Source: Bacteroidota bacterium (GTDB lineage: Bacteria; Bacteroidota; Bacteroidia; CAIKAF01). Taken from it: a stretch of 59,922 nucleotides of DNA. Under the pieces are notes generated by a model that searched no databases, was not told the DNA's origin, and was given only the letters and a program-made list of their open reading frames with translations. Both the position numbers and the translations under genes were made by a program. This document shows, in pieces, positions 8,444 through 17,255 of the stretch. The stretch lies in contig VGMT01000014.1 in NCBI GenBank assembly GCA_016866335.1, positions 1-59,922 of the forward strand, given 5' to 3'. Each line of letters opens with the position of its first letter. Position 1 is the stretch's first letter.

Positions 8444-10330
8444 TTGGAAGACCCTTTAAGTTACAGCAGCTTGCCCCTGGAAACCGCACTGGTTCTCCTG
8501 CCCCTACTTATTGTTTCTGGTTTAATTTCAGCCTCTGAAGTTGCCTTTTTTGGGGCCTCTCCCAAAACCATGGAAGAACTTGAGTTTAGTCATCCCGCAG
8601 CCTTTAAAAAAGCTAGCCACCTATTGGCGCACCCAAACCGCTTGCTGGCAACCATCTTAATTGCGAACAACTTTACCAACATCTTAATCGTATTAATTGC
8701 TTCTTTAACCAGTTCTGGCTTGCCGTTTATGTCGGATTGGCCCGCCTGGTTGCAATTTGCCTTTCAAGCACTTGGCGTCACCACCATAATCTTGATTTTT
8801 GGCGAAATATTGCCTAAAATTTTAGCAACCCATCAATCCAAAGGGATTATTGTACTTATGTCAACCCCATTAAGCATTGCCGGAGTAGTTACGCGCCCTT
8901 TGGGTAGCCTTCTCCTATTGAGCGGCCGTCTCATTACGGGGAAAGCAACAAAAGGGAACCAAACCTTAAGCAACGAAGAGCTTTCGGCAGTGATAGACAT
9001 GGCTGAAGGAGTTGAAATATCAGACGAAGAACGTAAAATCTGGAAGGGCATCGTTGAATTTGGGAAAATTACCAGCAGCGAAACCATGAAACCCCGAACC
9101 GACATTGTGGGAATCGAACTAAAAAAATCCTTCAAACAGGTTTTAGATGTGATTCTTCGCAGCGGCTATTCCCGGATTCCTGTTTACAATGGTTCCTTAG
9201 ACCAGGTAACGGGCATTTTGTATGTAAAAGACTTAATCCCCTTTCTGTCGGAAGACGCCCAATTCAATTGGAACCGCCTTGTACGTAAGCCGTTTTTTGT
9301 GCCAGAAAACAAACCCATCGATGACCTTTTAAAGGAATTTCAATTAAAAAAGATGCACATGGCTATTGTGGTAGATGAGTACGGAGGTTGTTCCGGATTA
9401 ATCACCCTTGAGGACATCATTGAAGAGATTGTAGGAGAAATAAACGATGAATTCGACGATGAAGAAATCGTCTATTCTAAGTTAGACGACCACACCTTTG
9501 TATTCGAAGCCAAAACCACTCTCATTCAATTGTGCCGAATTGTAGACATCCCCTTTGAATCACTTGGGCCTGCGGCAGAAGAAGCCGATACCATCGCAGG
9601 CTTGCTTCTTCAATTGCACCAAAAACTTCCAGCCAAAGGCATCAAAATCGATACCCCAAACATCGAATACTGCGTAGAATCGGCCGACCAACGCAGAATA
9701 AAACGGGTTAAGGTTACCCTAAAAAAGAGGCATGATTTCAAATCCGGAATAGCGCCTTCCTTTTTAGCCTGTATTCTTGGCCTTTCATTGATTGGCTGCA
9801 ATACAGACGTACCACAACCCAAACCCATGGGCTACCCCCTTATTGAACTGCCAAGCCAATCTTCTAAGACCTTGCAGTTGCAAGCTCCCTTTCAATTTGA
9901 AATAGCTCAGGTTGCCAGCATCCGTCCTGCTACCGAACGCCCCGAATTTCCAGGCGGAATCTGGTTAAACATTGATTATCCCGATTTTCGCAGCACCATT
10001 TATTTGACCTACCTGCCTGTGAATAAAAACTTGGCTGAATTGTTGGACGAGGCCAACCAACAGGTTTACAAAGGCCATGTAACCATGGCGGAAGGCATAG
10101 AAGAACAAACTATTTCTGATTCAAAAAGAAAGGTCTATGGACGCATTTACCACCTTGAAGGTCCGGTGGCAACCCCCGTTCAATTTTACTTGACCGACTC
10201 CTCCCAACATTTTGTTCGTGGTAGCCTTTACTTTAATTATGCCGCAAATTACGACAGCATCGCTCCTATACTTACCTATTTAAACCAAGACATCGAGCGA
10301 ATGGCACAAAGCTTAGCTTGGAAACCCTAA
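8444..10330 (+). CDS. gldE: GldE-GldD fusion (gliding motility/T9SS-associated)
   Basis: A 628-aa protein joining two proteins that are normally separate neighbours. Residues about 10-165 are the DUF21/CNNM membrane domain; about 205-330 is a CBS pair (TGILYVKDLIPFL, IVVDEYGGCSGLITLEDIIEEIVGEI); about 342-428 is a CorC/HlyC-type domain. From about 430 a basic stretch leads into a hydrophobic segment and lipobox LSLIGC (C452), then a GldD-like periplasmic domain (MGYPLIELP, RPEFPGGIWLNIDYP). GldD is normally a separate lipoprotein. No stop and no ATG, GTG or TTG in frame near the junction separates the halves. The start is TTG at 8444, because a TAA stands five codons upstream. Both proteins are needed for gliding and T9SS function in Flavobacterium johnsoniae. 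Confidence 0.85.
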   Translation: MEDPLSYSSLPLETALVLLPLLIVSGLISASEVAFFGASPKTMEELEFSHPAAFKKASHLLAHPNRLLATILIANNFTNILIVLIASLTSSGLPFMSDWPAWLQFAFQALGVTTIILIFGEILPKILATHQSKGIIVLMSTPLSIAGVVTRPLGSLLLLSGRLITGKATKGNQTLSNEELSAVIDMAEGVEISDEERKIWKGIVEFGKITSSETMKPRTDIVGIELKKSFKQVLDVILRSGYSRIPVYNGSLDQVTGILYVKDLIPFLSEDAQFNWNRLVRKPFFVPENKPIDDLLKEFQLKKMHMAIVVDEYGGCSGLITLEDIIEEIVGEINDEFDDEEIVYSKLDDHTFVFEAKTTLIQLCRIVDIPFESLGPAAEEADTIAGLLLQLHQKLPAKGIKIDTPNIEYCVESADQRRIKRVKVTLKKRHDFKSGIAPSFLACILGLSLIGCNTDVPQPKPMGYPLIELPSQSSKTLQLQAPFQFEIAQVASIRPATERPEFPGGIWLNIDYPDFRSTIYLTYLPVNKNLAELLDEANQQVYKGHVTMAEGIEEQTISDSKRKVYGRIYHLEGPVATPVQFYLTDSSQHFVRGSLYFNYAANYDSIAPILTYLNQDIERMAQSLAWKP

Positions 10331-10377
10331 GACGGCAAAACTGAATTCTACCTATTTTTACCCTAAAATTTCCTTTT

Positions 10378-11055
10378 ATGCGCACTACATTTGGACTCAT
10401 TTTTTTCTTGCTCGCCTACTCTACCTCATTTGCCCAAACCACTTTTGAGGGTTTAATTCGGTACGAAATAACCTATCCAGAAAGCCTTCCGGGAATGGAA
10501 AGCATGTTGCCCAAAGCAAGCGAATCAATTGTTAGCAATAAAAGAAGCCTAACGCGAATGGAGGGTGGCATGCAGGCCGATATGCTTGGCGACATGCTCA
10601 CAGACCATAGCTCCGGAAAAACCTATTTTATACTTCACGACACCAAAACAATTTATTCTAGCAGCGAAGACAAAATGCCCAAAACCGACGACATCAAACC
10701 CGTGGTTAAAAAAGGGAAAGGCAAAATGATGATTATGGGATATCCATGCCAATCGTACGAGGTAGAAATGAAGGTTGAAAATATGGTGATAACCTCTACC
10801 TATTGGACCACCACTCAATTAACCCCAGCACGACCCATTAGCAATATGGGCATGAACACCCCCAAGGTAAATATTGAGGGATTCCCCATGAAAATCGTTA
10901 CGGCACTGCCCATCCCAGGCATGGGCAACTTTAAAATGGAAATGGTGGTTACCCAATTAAAAGACCTGAAAGAACTTCCTAACAATGCCTTGAGTCTTCC
11001 TGCCGGTTATACAACCAAAGAAGGATTGCCCCCTGTTTTTCAAATGGGGAAATAA
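10378..11055 (+). CDS. Exported DUF4412-like protein
   Basis: A 225-aa protein with a signal peptide (MRTTFGLIFFLLAYSTSFAQ). It begins with FEGLIRYEITYP and has an internal MMIMGYPCQSYEVEM strand and a YWTT-type segment, the layout of DUF4412 proteins, which are predicted to be periplasmic or surface-exposed. It is rich in Met and has no catalytic motif that I recognise. It follows gldE-gldD by 47 nt and precedes the flippase gene by 9 nt, so it may share their transcript. Function unknown. Confidence 0.7.
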   Translation: MRTTFGLIFFLLAYSTSFAQTTFEGLIRYEITYPESLPGMESMLPKASESIVSNKRSLTRMEGGMQADMLGDMLTDHSSGKTYFILHDTKTIYSSSEDKMPKTDDIKPVVKKGKGKMMIMGYPCQSYEVEMKVENMVITSTYWTTTQLTPARPISNMGMNTPKVNIEGFPMKIVTALPIPGMGNFKMEMVVTQLKDLKELPNNALSLPAGYTTKEGLPPVFQMGK

Positions 11056-11064
11056 TCCAGCCGC

Positions 11065-12573
11065 ATGAGTTCTCCCTTACTAAAAAAACTGGCTGGGCAA
11101 ACAGCGGTTTATGGATTGGGAACGATTCTTGGGCGGGTGTTAAATTACCTGCTAACCCCTCTTTACACAGGTATCTTTGCAGCCGAAGCCTTTGGCACTT
11201 ACTCTGAGGCCTATTCCTACATAGCCATTCTGCTGATTGTTTTGACCTACGGAATGGAGACGGCCTTGTTTCATTTTGCACAAAAAAACGACAAGCCCAA
11301 ACGGGTTTTCTCAACCGCTGCGGCCTCTTTGTTGCTCACCACTGCCTGCTTTTGGATTTTTCTTTTTCCAAACAGCTCCTTCGTTTCCGAGCTTATGAAC
11401 TATCCAGGCCACCCTGAATACGTCGTTTGGTTGGGTTTAATCATCGGATTTGATGCTTTAAGCAGTTTGCCCATGGCCTGGTTAAGGCTTCAAGGCAGGC
11501 CGGGGTTATTCAGCATTATTACCTTGGTTAATATTGGAGTTAACATCGGCCTAAATCTATTTTGGTTAAAATGGGGAAGAGACATTTACCTATCGGGGAA
11601 TGCTTCGCCATTTGAAGGCTGGGGCTTGCTCGAATTCAATCCTGAAATTGGCGTGGGCTATATTTTCCTTGCCAATTTGATCGCCTCGGGAGTCAAACTC
11701 CTGTTGTGCATTCCTTTTTTGAAAACCGGCCGCCTGCATTTGGATGCTCGTTTGCTTCGACAAATGCTAACGTATTCGGCCCCACTGCTGGTGGCTGGTC
11801 TTGGCTTCATTTTAAACGAACGCCTAGATGTTTTGATGCTAAAGTACATTTTACCCCTTAGCCCAAAAGACGCTATGCATCAAGTGGGAGTATATGGGGC
11901 CTGCTACAAACTAGCCATTTTAATGACCATCTTTATTCAGGCATTCAGGTACGCTGCCGAACCCTTTTTTTTCAGCCAACAAAACCGAAACGACGCCAAA
12001 GAAATGTATGCGAGCGTTATGAATTATTTTGTGGCCTTTTGTTCGGTCTTATTTTTAATGGTCGTGCTCCATCTTGATATTTTCAAGCACTTTTTAAGAG
12101 ATTCAAGCTACTGGGAAGGGTTGAGCATTGTTCCGGTAATTATGTTGGCGAATATTTTTTTGGGCATTTACATGAACCTATCCATGTGGTACAAATTAAG
12201 CGGCCAAACCAAATATGGGGCTATTTTTTCGGTCATCGGCGCCGCTATAACCATAGGATTAAATGCCGCCCTAATTCCCTACTTTGGATTTGTTGGCTCC
12301 GCTTATACCACCCTTGCAGCCTACGGAACCATGATGGTTTTGTCGTATTTATGGGGGCTAAAAGAATATCCCATTCCTTACAACTTAAAACGAATTGCCG
12401 TGTATTTAGGCCTGTCGGTACTGCTCTATTTGGTGCACCGCCTTTTTGACTCCACAACACCGGCCTTGCGGTTGGGATTCGGTTTTATTATGTGGACCGC
12501 ATTTGTCGCTTTCGCTCTTTTAACCGAATTTCCTAATCTAAAAAAGCAATTTTCAGCCAAATGGAAAACCTAA
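11065..12573 (+). CDS. Polysaccharide flippase (MOP/Wzx-like)
   Basis: A 502-aa membrane protein with about 12-14 hydrophobic segments. The N-terminus [27 protein letters not shown] is the classic opening of lipopolysaccharide/teichoic-acid exporters of the MOP superfamily, which flip lipid-linked glycans across the inner membrane. [25 protein letters not shown] starts the second half. There is no glycosyltransferase cluster beside it, so its substrate cannot be inferred; a general envelope precursor is likely. Its stop overlaps the next start (TAATG), coupling it to dut. Confidence 0.85.
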   Translation: MSSPLLKKLAGQTAVYGLGTILGRVLNYLLTPLYTGIFAAEAFGTYSEAYSYIAILLIVLTYGMETALFHFAQKNDKPKRVFSTAAASLLLTTACFWIFLFPNSSFVSELMNYPGHPEYVVWLGLIIGFDALSSLPMAWLRLQGRPGLFSIITLVNIGVNIGLNLFWLKWGRDIYLSGNASPFEGWGLLEFNPEIGVGYIFLANLIASGVKLLLCIPFLKTGRLHLDARLLRQMLTYSAPLLVAGLGFILNERLDVLMLKYILPLSPKDAMHQVGVYGACYKLAILMTIFIQAFRYAAEPFFFSQQNRNDAKEMYASVMNYFVAFCSVLFLMVVLHLDIFKHFLRDSSYWEGLSIVPVIMLANIFLGIYMNLSMWYKLSGQTKYGAIFSVIGAAITIGLNAALIPYFGFVGSAYTTLAAYGTMMVLSYLWGLKEYPIPYNLKRIAVYLGLSVLLYLVHRLFDSTTPALRLGFGFIMWTAFVAFALLTEFPNLKKQFSAKWKT

Positions 12574-13004
12574 TGGTTAGCATTAAAACCCTTGACCCCC
12601 AAATACCCATCCCTTATTATGCCAGCGAAGGAGCATCAGGAATGGATCTGCATGCCTATTTAGAGGAAGCCATTACTCTGTTTCCAGGCGAACGAAGGTT
12701 GGTTCGCACCGGCTTACTCATTGAATTACCCCTTGGATTTGAAGCGCAAATTCGGCCTAGGAGTGGATTGGCCCTAAAAAAAGGAGTAACGGTTTTGAAT
12801 GCGCCCGGAACCATCGACAGCGACTACCGCGGAGAAATAGGCGTTGTTTTAATAAATCATGGCCAAGAACCTGTGGGTATTGAGCCCCTTGAACGCATCG
12901 CCCAAATGGTGGTATGCCCCTACACCAAAGTCATGTGGAAACCTACCAATGACCTGTCAGAGACCCAGCGTGGATCAGGAGGATTCGGCAGCACCACAAT
13001 ATAA
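12573..13004 (+). CDS. dut: dUTP diphosphatase
   Basis: dUTPase, which hydrolyses dUTP to dUMP and keeps uracil out of DNA. All five motifs are visible: ASGMDLHA (21-28), [23 protein letters not shown] with the catalytic Asp, ERIAQMV and the C-terminal RGSGGFGST. The length is normal (143 aa). I chose the ATG at 12573, which overlaps the flippase stop as TAATG; an in-frame ATG four codons upstream at 12561 is the alternative. Confidence 0.95.
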   Translation: MVSIKTLDPQIPIPYYASEGASGMDLHAYLEEAITLFPGERRLVRTGLLIELPLGFEAQIRPRSGLALKKGVTVLNAPGTIDSDYRGEIGVVLINHGQEPVGIEPLERIAQMVVCPYTKVMWKPTNDLSETQRGSGGFGSTTI

Positions 13005-13021
13005 GCCTTCAGATAAATTCA

Positions 13022-13029
13022 TACCTTTG
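13022..13029 (+). promoter_or_regulatory. -7 box upstream of the amino-acid dehydrogenase gene
   Basis: TACCTTTG, an exact match to the Bacteroidota -7 consensus, ends 17 nt before the ATG at 13047. No clear -33 TTG at the usual distance. Confidence 0.45.
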
Positions 13030-13046
13030 ACCCAAACCATTTTGCT

Positions 13047-14276
13047 ATGTTGGAGCTACTAAAAGCCTTTGAAAATAAGCGACCAGAATTGGTTTTTGAA
13101 TGGATAGCTTCCGAGACTGGAGCAGAGGGCTGGGTGGTAATCAATTCCCTTAGAGGGGGAGCGGCGGGTGGGGGAACACGCATGCGAAAAGGCCTTGATC
13201 GTCGAGAGGTTGAATCGTTGGCAAAAACCATGGAGATTAAATTCTCGGTTTCAGGACCTGCCATTGGTGGAGCCAAATCGGGCATAAATTTTGACCCGGA
13301 CGACCCCAAAAAAACAGATGTTTTGCGTCGCTGGTACAGGGCTGTATTGCCCCTCCTTAAAAACTATTATGGAACAGGTGGCGATTTAAATGTGGATGAA
13401 ATCCACGAGGTAATCCCTATCACACAAGACCTTGGGTTGTGGCACCCACAAGAAGGGGTTGTGGCTGGTCATTTTACCCCAAGGCAAAATGAAAAAATCC
13501 AAAAAGTGGGCAACCTTAGGGTGGGGGTTTCAAAACTGGTTGAAGACCCCAGATTTACCCCAAACCCGCTTAGAAAATTTAGCGTGGCCGACCTAATTAC
13601 GGGGTATGGGGTGGCCGAAGCCGTTTTCCACTTTTATCGAATTTGGAACAAAGACATGGCCGGAAAACGAGCCATCATTCAAGGTTGGGGAAATGTGGCC
13701 TCCGCAGCTGCATATTATTTGTCTCAAAATGGGGTCCGCATTGTTGGAATTTTAGACCGAAATGGGGGACTGATTCACCCCGATGGCTTTTCCTTTTCTG
13801 AAATCCGTCAACTCTTTCTTGATAAAAAAGGAAACGCCCTAAATTCAACAGAACTAAAACCCTTTGACCAAATTAATCAAGAAATCTGGGATATTGGTGC
13901 CGAAATTTTCATCCCCGCTGCGGCTTCTAGGTTGGTAAATCAAGACCAATGCCAACGTTTAATCGGTGCCGGATTAGAGGTCGTTTCTTGCGGGGCCAAC
14001 GTCCCATTCGCAGATTCAGAAATCTTTATGGGGCCAATAACCAGTTCGGTCGACCAACAGGTAGCCCTTATTCCTGACTTTATTGCCAATTGCGGCATGG
14101 CTAGGGTCTTTGCTTACCTTATGAGCGCAAACCCTAGCGTTCAAGACGAAGCCATTTTCAAAGACGTTAGCGATACCATAGCAAAGGCTCTTCAAGAAAT
14201 TCATACCCTAAAACCCATTGCTACAGTAGGATTAACCGAAACCGCTTTCGAAATTGCTTTAAAAAAACTTCTTTAA
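13047..14276 (+). CDS. Glu/Leu/Phe/Val family amino-acid dehydrogenase
   Basis: A 409-aa NAD(P)-dependent oxidative deaminase of the Glu/Leu/Phe/Val dehydrogenase superfamily. The substrate-binding PAIGGAKSGIN motif (71-81, Lys77) and GTGGDLNVDE (109-118) form the amino-acid site; the Rossmann fold starts at IIQGWGNVASAAAYYL. The FIPAAASRLV segment corresponds to the conserved PAA(x) region of the family. The specificity (Leu, Val, Glu or other) cannot be read by eye. It has its own promoter and is 30 nt upstream of exbB; the same order is common in Bacteroidota. Confidence 0.85.
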   Translation: MLELLKAFENKRPELVFEWIASETGAEGWVVINSLRGGAAGGGTRMRKGLDRREVESLAKTMEIKFSVSGPAIGGAKSGINFDPDDPKKTDVLRRWYRAVLPLLKNYYGTGGDLNVDEIHEVIPITQDLGLWHPQEGVVAGHFTPRQNEKIQKVGNLRVGVSKLVEDPRFTPNPLRKFSVADLITGYGVAEAVFHFYRIWNKDMAGKRAIIQGWGNVASAAAYYLSQNGVRIVGILDRNGGLIHPDGFSFSEIRQLFLDKKGNALNSTELKPFDQINQEIWDIGAEIFIPAAASRLVNQDQCQRLIGAGLEVVSCGANVPFADSEIFMGPITSSVDQQVALIPDFIANCGMARVFAYLMSANPSVQDEAIFKDVSDTIAKALQEIHTLKPIATVGLTETAFEIALKKLL

Positions 14277-14306
14277 CTTTCACTCATTAACCCATCGCCT
14301 ACGATT

Positions 14307-15005
14307 ATGAACTTTTTTCTACAAGTTGAAACAGCAACCACCGCCGAAGCAACCTCGGCCTTTGCCGATGCCGCTGCAAACCCAAAAACCATTTCGATTA
14401 TGGATCTGGCTATCAAAGGGGGCTGGATCATGATCCCCCTGCTGCTGATGAGCATGTTGGCCATTTATATTTTTGTGGAACGCATGATGACCATCCGAAA
14501 GGCAGGAAAAGAAGACGCCAATTTCATGAATAACATCAGAGATTGCATTTTGAATGGTAAGATCGATGCCGCCATTACCCTTTGCAAAAGCACCGATAGC
14601 CCCATTGCCAGGATGATAGAAAAAGGCATTAGCCGAATTGGAAGACCTTTGCAGGACATTTCTGCATCCATTGAAAATACAGGCAAACTGGAGGTTTACC
14701 GTTTAGAACGCAGCGTTGCTTTGCTGGCCACCGTTGCTGGGGCTGGACCTATGCTTGGATTTTTGGGGACGGTACTTGGTATGATTAAGGCCTTTTTCAA
14801 TATGGCCAACTCCGACCAAGGCGTCGTTATTTCTGCCCTTGCCGGGGGAATTTACGAAGCGATGGTAACCACCGTAGCCGGTTTGGTTGTGGGTATTCTT
14901 GCTTTTGTATTTTACAACCTTCTGGTGGCAAGCATCGAAAAGGTGGTGTATAAAATGGAGGCCCGCAGCATTGAATTTCTGGATTTGTTAAACGAACCCT
15001 CATGA
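14307..15005 (+). CDS. exbB: ExbB/TolQ-type proton channel subunit
   Basis: A 232-aa MotA/TolQ/ExbB proton-channel protein of the inner membrane. It has a hydrophobic segment at about 35-55 (GGWIMIPLLLMSMLAIYIFVE) and the conserved pair ATVAGAGPMLGFLGTVLGMIKAF and ALAGGIYEAMVTTVAGLVVGI in the C-terminal half. With ExbD and TonB it converts proton flow into work for outer-membrane TonB-dependent receptors. It overlaps exbD by 4 nt (ATGA). Confidence 0.92.
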   Translation: MNFFLQVETATTAEATSAFADAAANPKTISIMDLAIKGGWIMIPLLLMSMLAIYIFVERMMTIRKAGKEDANFMNNIRDCILNGKIDAAITLCKSTDSPIARMIEKGISRIGRPLQDISASIENTGKLEVYRLERSVALLATVAGAGPMLGFLGTVLGMIKAFFNMANSDQGVVISALAGGIYEAMVTTVAGLVVGILAFVFYNLLVASIEKVVYKMEARSIEFLDLLNEPS

Positions 15006-15415
15006 GCCTGAAAAGCAGAAATAAGGTCACTGTCGAATTCAATATGTCGTCGATGACCGACCTGGTGTTTTTGTTGTTGATCTTTTTCGTTATCCTTTCC
15101 ACTCTGGTAACCAACAACAACATCATGGACGTATCGCTGCCTAAGAGTTCAAGCGATGCCCGACCCCAAGATAAAATGCCCGTTATTTCCCTAAGCGAAA
15201 ACCTGGAATATGCCTTAGACGGAAACCCCATTCCAAAAGAGTCTATTCTACCCTCTTTGATTGAAACCCTTGGACCTGCAACAGCCGACACCAAAGTTCA
15301 ATTGGCCATTGATGAAAATGTGCCCCATAAATATTTTGTGGAATTGGCCGACCTAGTCTGGGTTCAAGGTAAATACAAAATTACCCTAATAACCAGCCCA
15401 GGTAACAAAAGATGA
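15002..15415 (+). CDS. exbD: ExbD/TolR-type proton channel subunit
   Basis: A 137-aa ExbD/TolR protein. The short basic N-terminus is followed by VEFNMSSMTDLVFLLLIFFVILSTLV, which contains the conserved membrane Asp (MTDLVFLLLIFF) needed for proton transfer, then DVSLPKSS and a periplasmic domain. It is translationally coupled to exbB and followed by the TonB-like gene. Confidence 0.93.
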   Translation: MSLKSRNKVTVEFNMSSMTDLVFLLLIFFVILSTLVTNNNIMDVSLPKSSSDARPQDKMPVISLSENLEYALDGNPIPKESILPSLIETLGPATADTKVQLAIDENVPHKYFVELADLVWVQGKYKITLITSPGNKR

Positions 15416-15446
15416 ACCTTTTCCTGAATCGTTCGTATACTTATTC

Positions 15447-16223
15447 ATGAGCACATTAAATCCAGAAAAAGAAAAGAAAAACAGGGCCAGTGGACTCCTT
15501 GGTGTCGCAGCCTATTCTGTGGGGCTTCTTTGCCTGCTTTTGCTCTTGTCTTTGAAAGCCGAACGGATGGAACCAGACCAGGGAGCAATGGAAATGGCCC
15601 TAGGCATAGACGAAGCGGGATTTGGGGAGGCCATTCCGGTTGAAGTAAGCCCCAACAATCCTCCACCATCCGAGGTAGTTGTGCAGCAAGACTTGACTTC
15701 TGATGCCGAATCGGATGTTGTGGTAAACGATCAGCCAAAAAAAACGCCCAACCCACCCAGCCCAAACACCAGGCCTAGCCCCAATAAGAAACCCAGTCCT
15801 GAACCGGTCAATGAGTTCGATGCCATCATGAAAGGCAGCAAAGGAGGCTCTTCCGGACAAACCCAGGGCACCGGTAATCAAGGCCGTCCCGATGGCCGAC
15901 CCGGCGGGGGAACCGGCGGAACGGGAGGGAAAGGCTATCCTGGGGAAGGCTACTTGGTTAATGGAGATGCCGCATTTTTGCCCCCTGCGCCAAATTCTTC
16001 GGGTGCTGAAGGTATTGTTAAACTAAAAGTTTGCATAAATAAAAGAGGAGAGGTAGGCAGTATTACTGACCCCTATTACAAAGGAAGTACAGCCACCTCT
16101 ATGGCCCTTAAAGAATCGGCCTTGCAGGCGGCAAAAAAAGCAACCTTCCCAGCTGACCCCAATGCCCCCGACTGCCGAGTTGCGGTTTTAAGCTATGATT
16201 TTAGACGCGGAGCTGCTAATTAG
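15447..16223 (+). CDS. tonB: TonB-like energy transducer
   Basis: A 258-aa protein with a cytoplasmic basic start, one transmembrane segment (about 17-35), a Pro/Lys/Asn-rich periplasmic spacer (about 90-125), a Gly-rich stretch with GGTGGTGGKG and a C-terminal TonB-like domain with GIVKLKVCINKRGEVGSI. The spacer and the position after exbB-exbD identify it. The C-terminal domain is divergent and resembles the small cell-envelope TonB variant of Bacteroidota. Its stop overlaps the stop of the convergent hydrolase gene (TTAG). Confidence 0.85.
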   Translation: MSTLNPEKEKKNRASGLLGVAAYSVGLLCLLLLLSLKAERMEPDQGAMEMALGIDEAGFGEAIPVEVSPNNPPPSEVVVQQDLTSDAESDVVVNDQPKKTPNPPSPNTRPSPNKKPSPEPVNEFDAIMKGSKGGSSGQTQGTGNQGRPDGRPGGGTGGTGGKGYPGEGYLVNGDAAFLPPAPNSSGAEGIVKLKVCINKRGEVGSITDPYYKGSTATSMALKESALQAAKKATFPADPNAPDCRVAVLSYDFRRGAAN

Positions 16224-17074
16224 AAGGGAAAATGGCACACTGAACATACATCACGCATAAAGTCAATTTGGACTTTTAGCCAGTCTTCGCGTTCTGGCTC
16301 ATGATGCAACTCATGAAATCCGTGCTCAGGCCAAAATCCCCTGCAAATAATGCTGCTATCTAAGCCCCTATAAAACTGCTGCGAGGCTGGTGCCGAGGTT
16401 ATTTGGTCTGCCAATCCATGGCCAATCAAAACCGGAATAGTCCAATCTTTCGCTTGGCCTAAAGCCCATTTTCCAGTAGGATGAATGGCTTGAAAAAAAG
16501 CAGCCGACATTTTATCATGGATATCGGGGTCGCTCTTATACCTTTCAACCTGAGCAGGAATGCGGCTTATGTGGTTCACATTTAGGCCTGTGGGCTGGGT
16601 TAACCTAGGCCATATGCCGTAAAACAAATTGGCCATGGCTATTTTCCAAGCAGGCGGCTCAAATGCCAATTCAAAATAGGGCGAACTTAAAACCACGCCC
16701 GAAATTCCTTGGGGTTTGCGTTTCAAAATATAGTTTGCCACCACCGCTCCTCCCATGCTATGGCCCAATAAAAAAAGAGGCACTCCCAAGGCAAATTCAG
16801 ATTGGACGGCAGCTAAATCATCCATTAACGAATCAATACCATGGCAATGTCCTTGCGATTCTAATCTTCCTGAATGACCTTGTTGAGCATACCGCAGCGA
16901 GCCAATACCATTGCTGCCGAAAGAGGCCGCCCAATCAGAGTAGCGCCCTGGATGTTCACCCATGCCATGGACAATCAATACCATGGCCTTGGTGCGTTCT
17001 GCCTGTGGCAAACACCGGTGTACCATAAATCCTCGGCTGCATTCAACCAAGGCCTCAGTAAAAAAACCACTCAT
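16220..17074 (-). CDS. Alpha/beta hydrolase, monoacylglycerol lipase-like
   Basis: A 284-aa serine hydrolase of the alpha/beta-hydrolase fold, without a signal peptide. The oxyanion segment VHGMGEHPGRY (35-45), the nucleophile elbow GHSMGG (Ser106), the acid-bearing loop GHGLADQITS and the His-bearing GFHELHHE near the C-terminus are all present, and the order resembles monoacylglycerol lipases (Hydrolase_4). The substrate is probably a lipid ester but is not certain. It stands alone, convergent with the tonB-like gene. Confidence 0.85.
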   Translation of the reverse strand: MSGFFTEALVECSRGFMVHRCLPQAERTKAMVLIVHGMGEHPGRYSDWAASFGSNGIGSLRYAQQGHSGRLESQGHCHGIDSLMDDLAAVQSEFALGVPLFLLGHSMGGAVVANYILKRKPQGISGVVLSSPYFELAFEPPAWKIAMANLFYGIWPRLTQPTGLNVNHISRIPAQVERYKSDPDIHDKMSAAFFQAIHPTGKWALGQAKDWTIPVLIGHGLADQITSAPASQQFYRGLDSSIICRGFWPEHGFHELHHEPEREDWLKVQIDFMRDVCSVCHFPF

Positions 17075-17219
17075 ATCTTTTGCCCTTTACAGCGTTTATA
17101 GCATTGGTATTGTCTTATGCCTACCTTGAATTGCTAACAAAGTAAATCAATTCAAATGTAACCCAAAATGATTTAATTCCATGTCCCATACAAGGCCTTG
17201 GCAGGTGCGCATTTCATTT

Positions 17220-17251
17220 TTTGAATTATAAGTAAAATAAAATTATCTTTA
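17220..17251 (+). promoter_or_regulatory. Promoter of the T9SS adhesin gene
   Basis: TTG at 17220-17222, a 21-nt spacer, then TATCTTTA at 17244-17251, a near-perfect Bacteroidota promoter. The ATG at 17256 is only 4 nt further, so the mRNA would be leaderless or the true start is slightly downstream. Confidence 0.6.
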
Positions 17252-17255
17252 CTTT

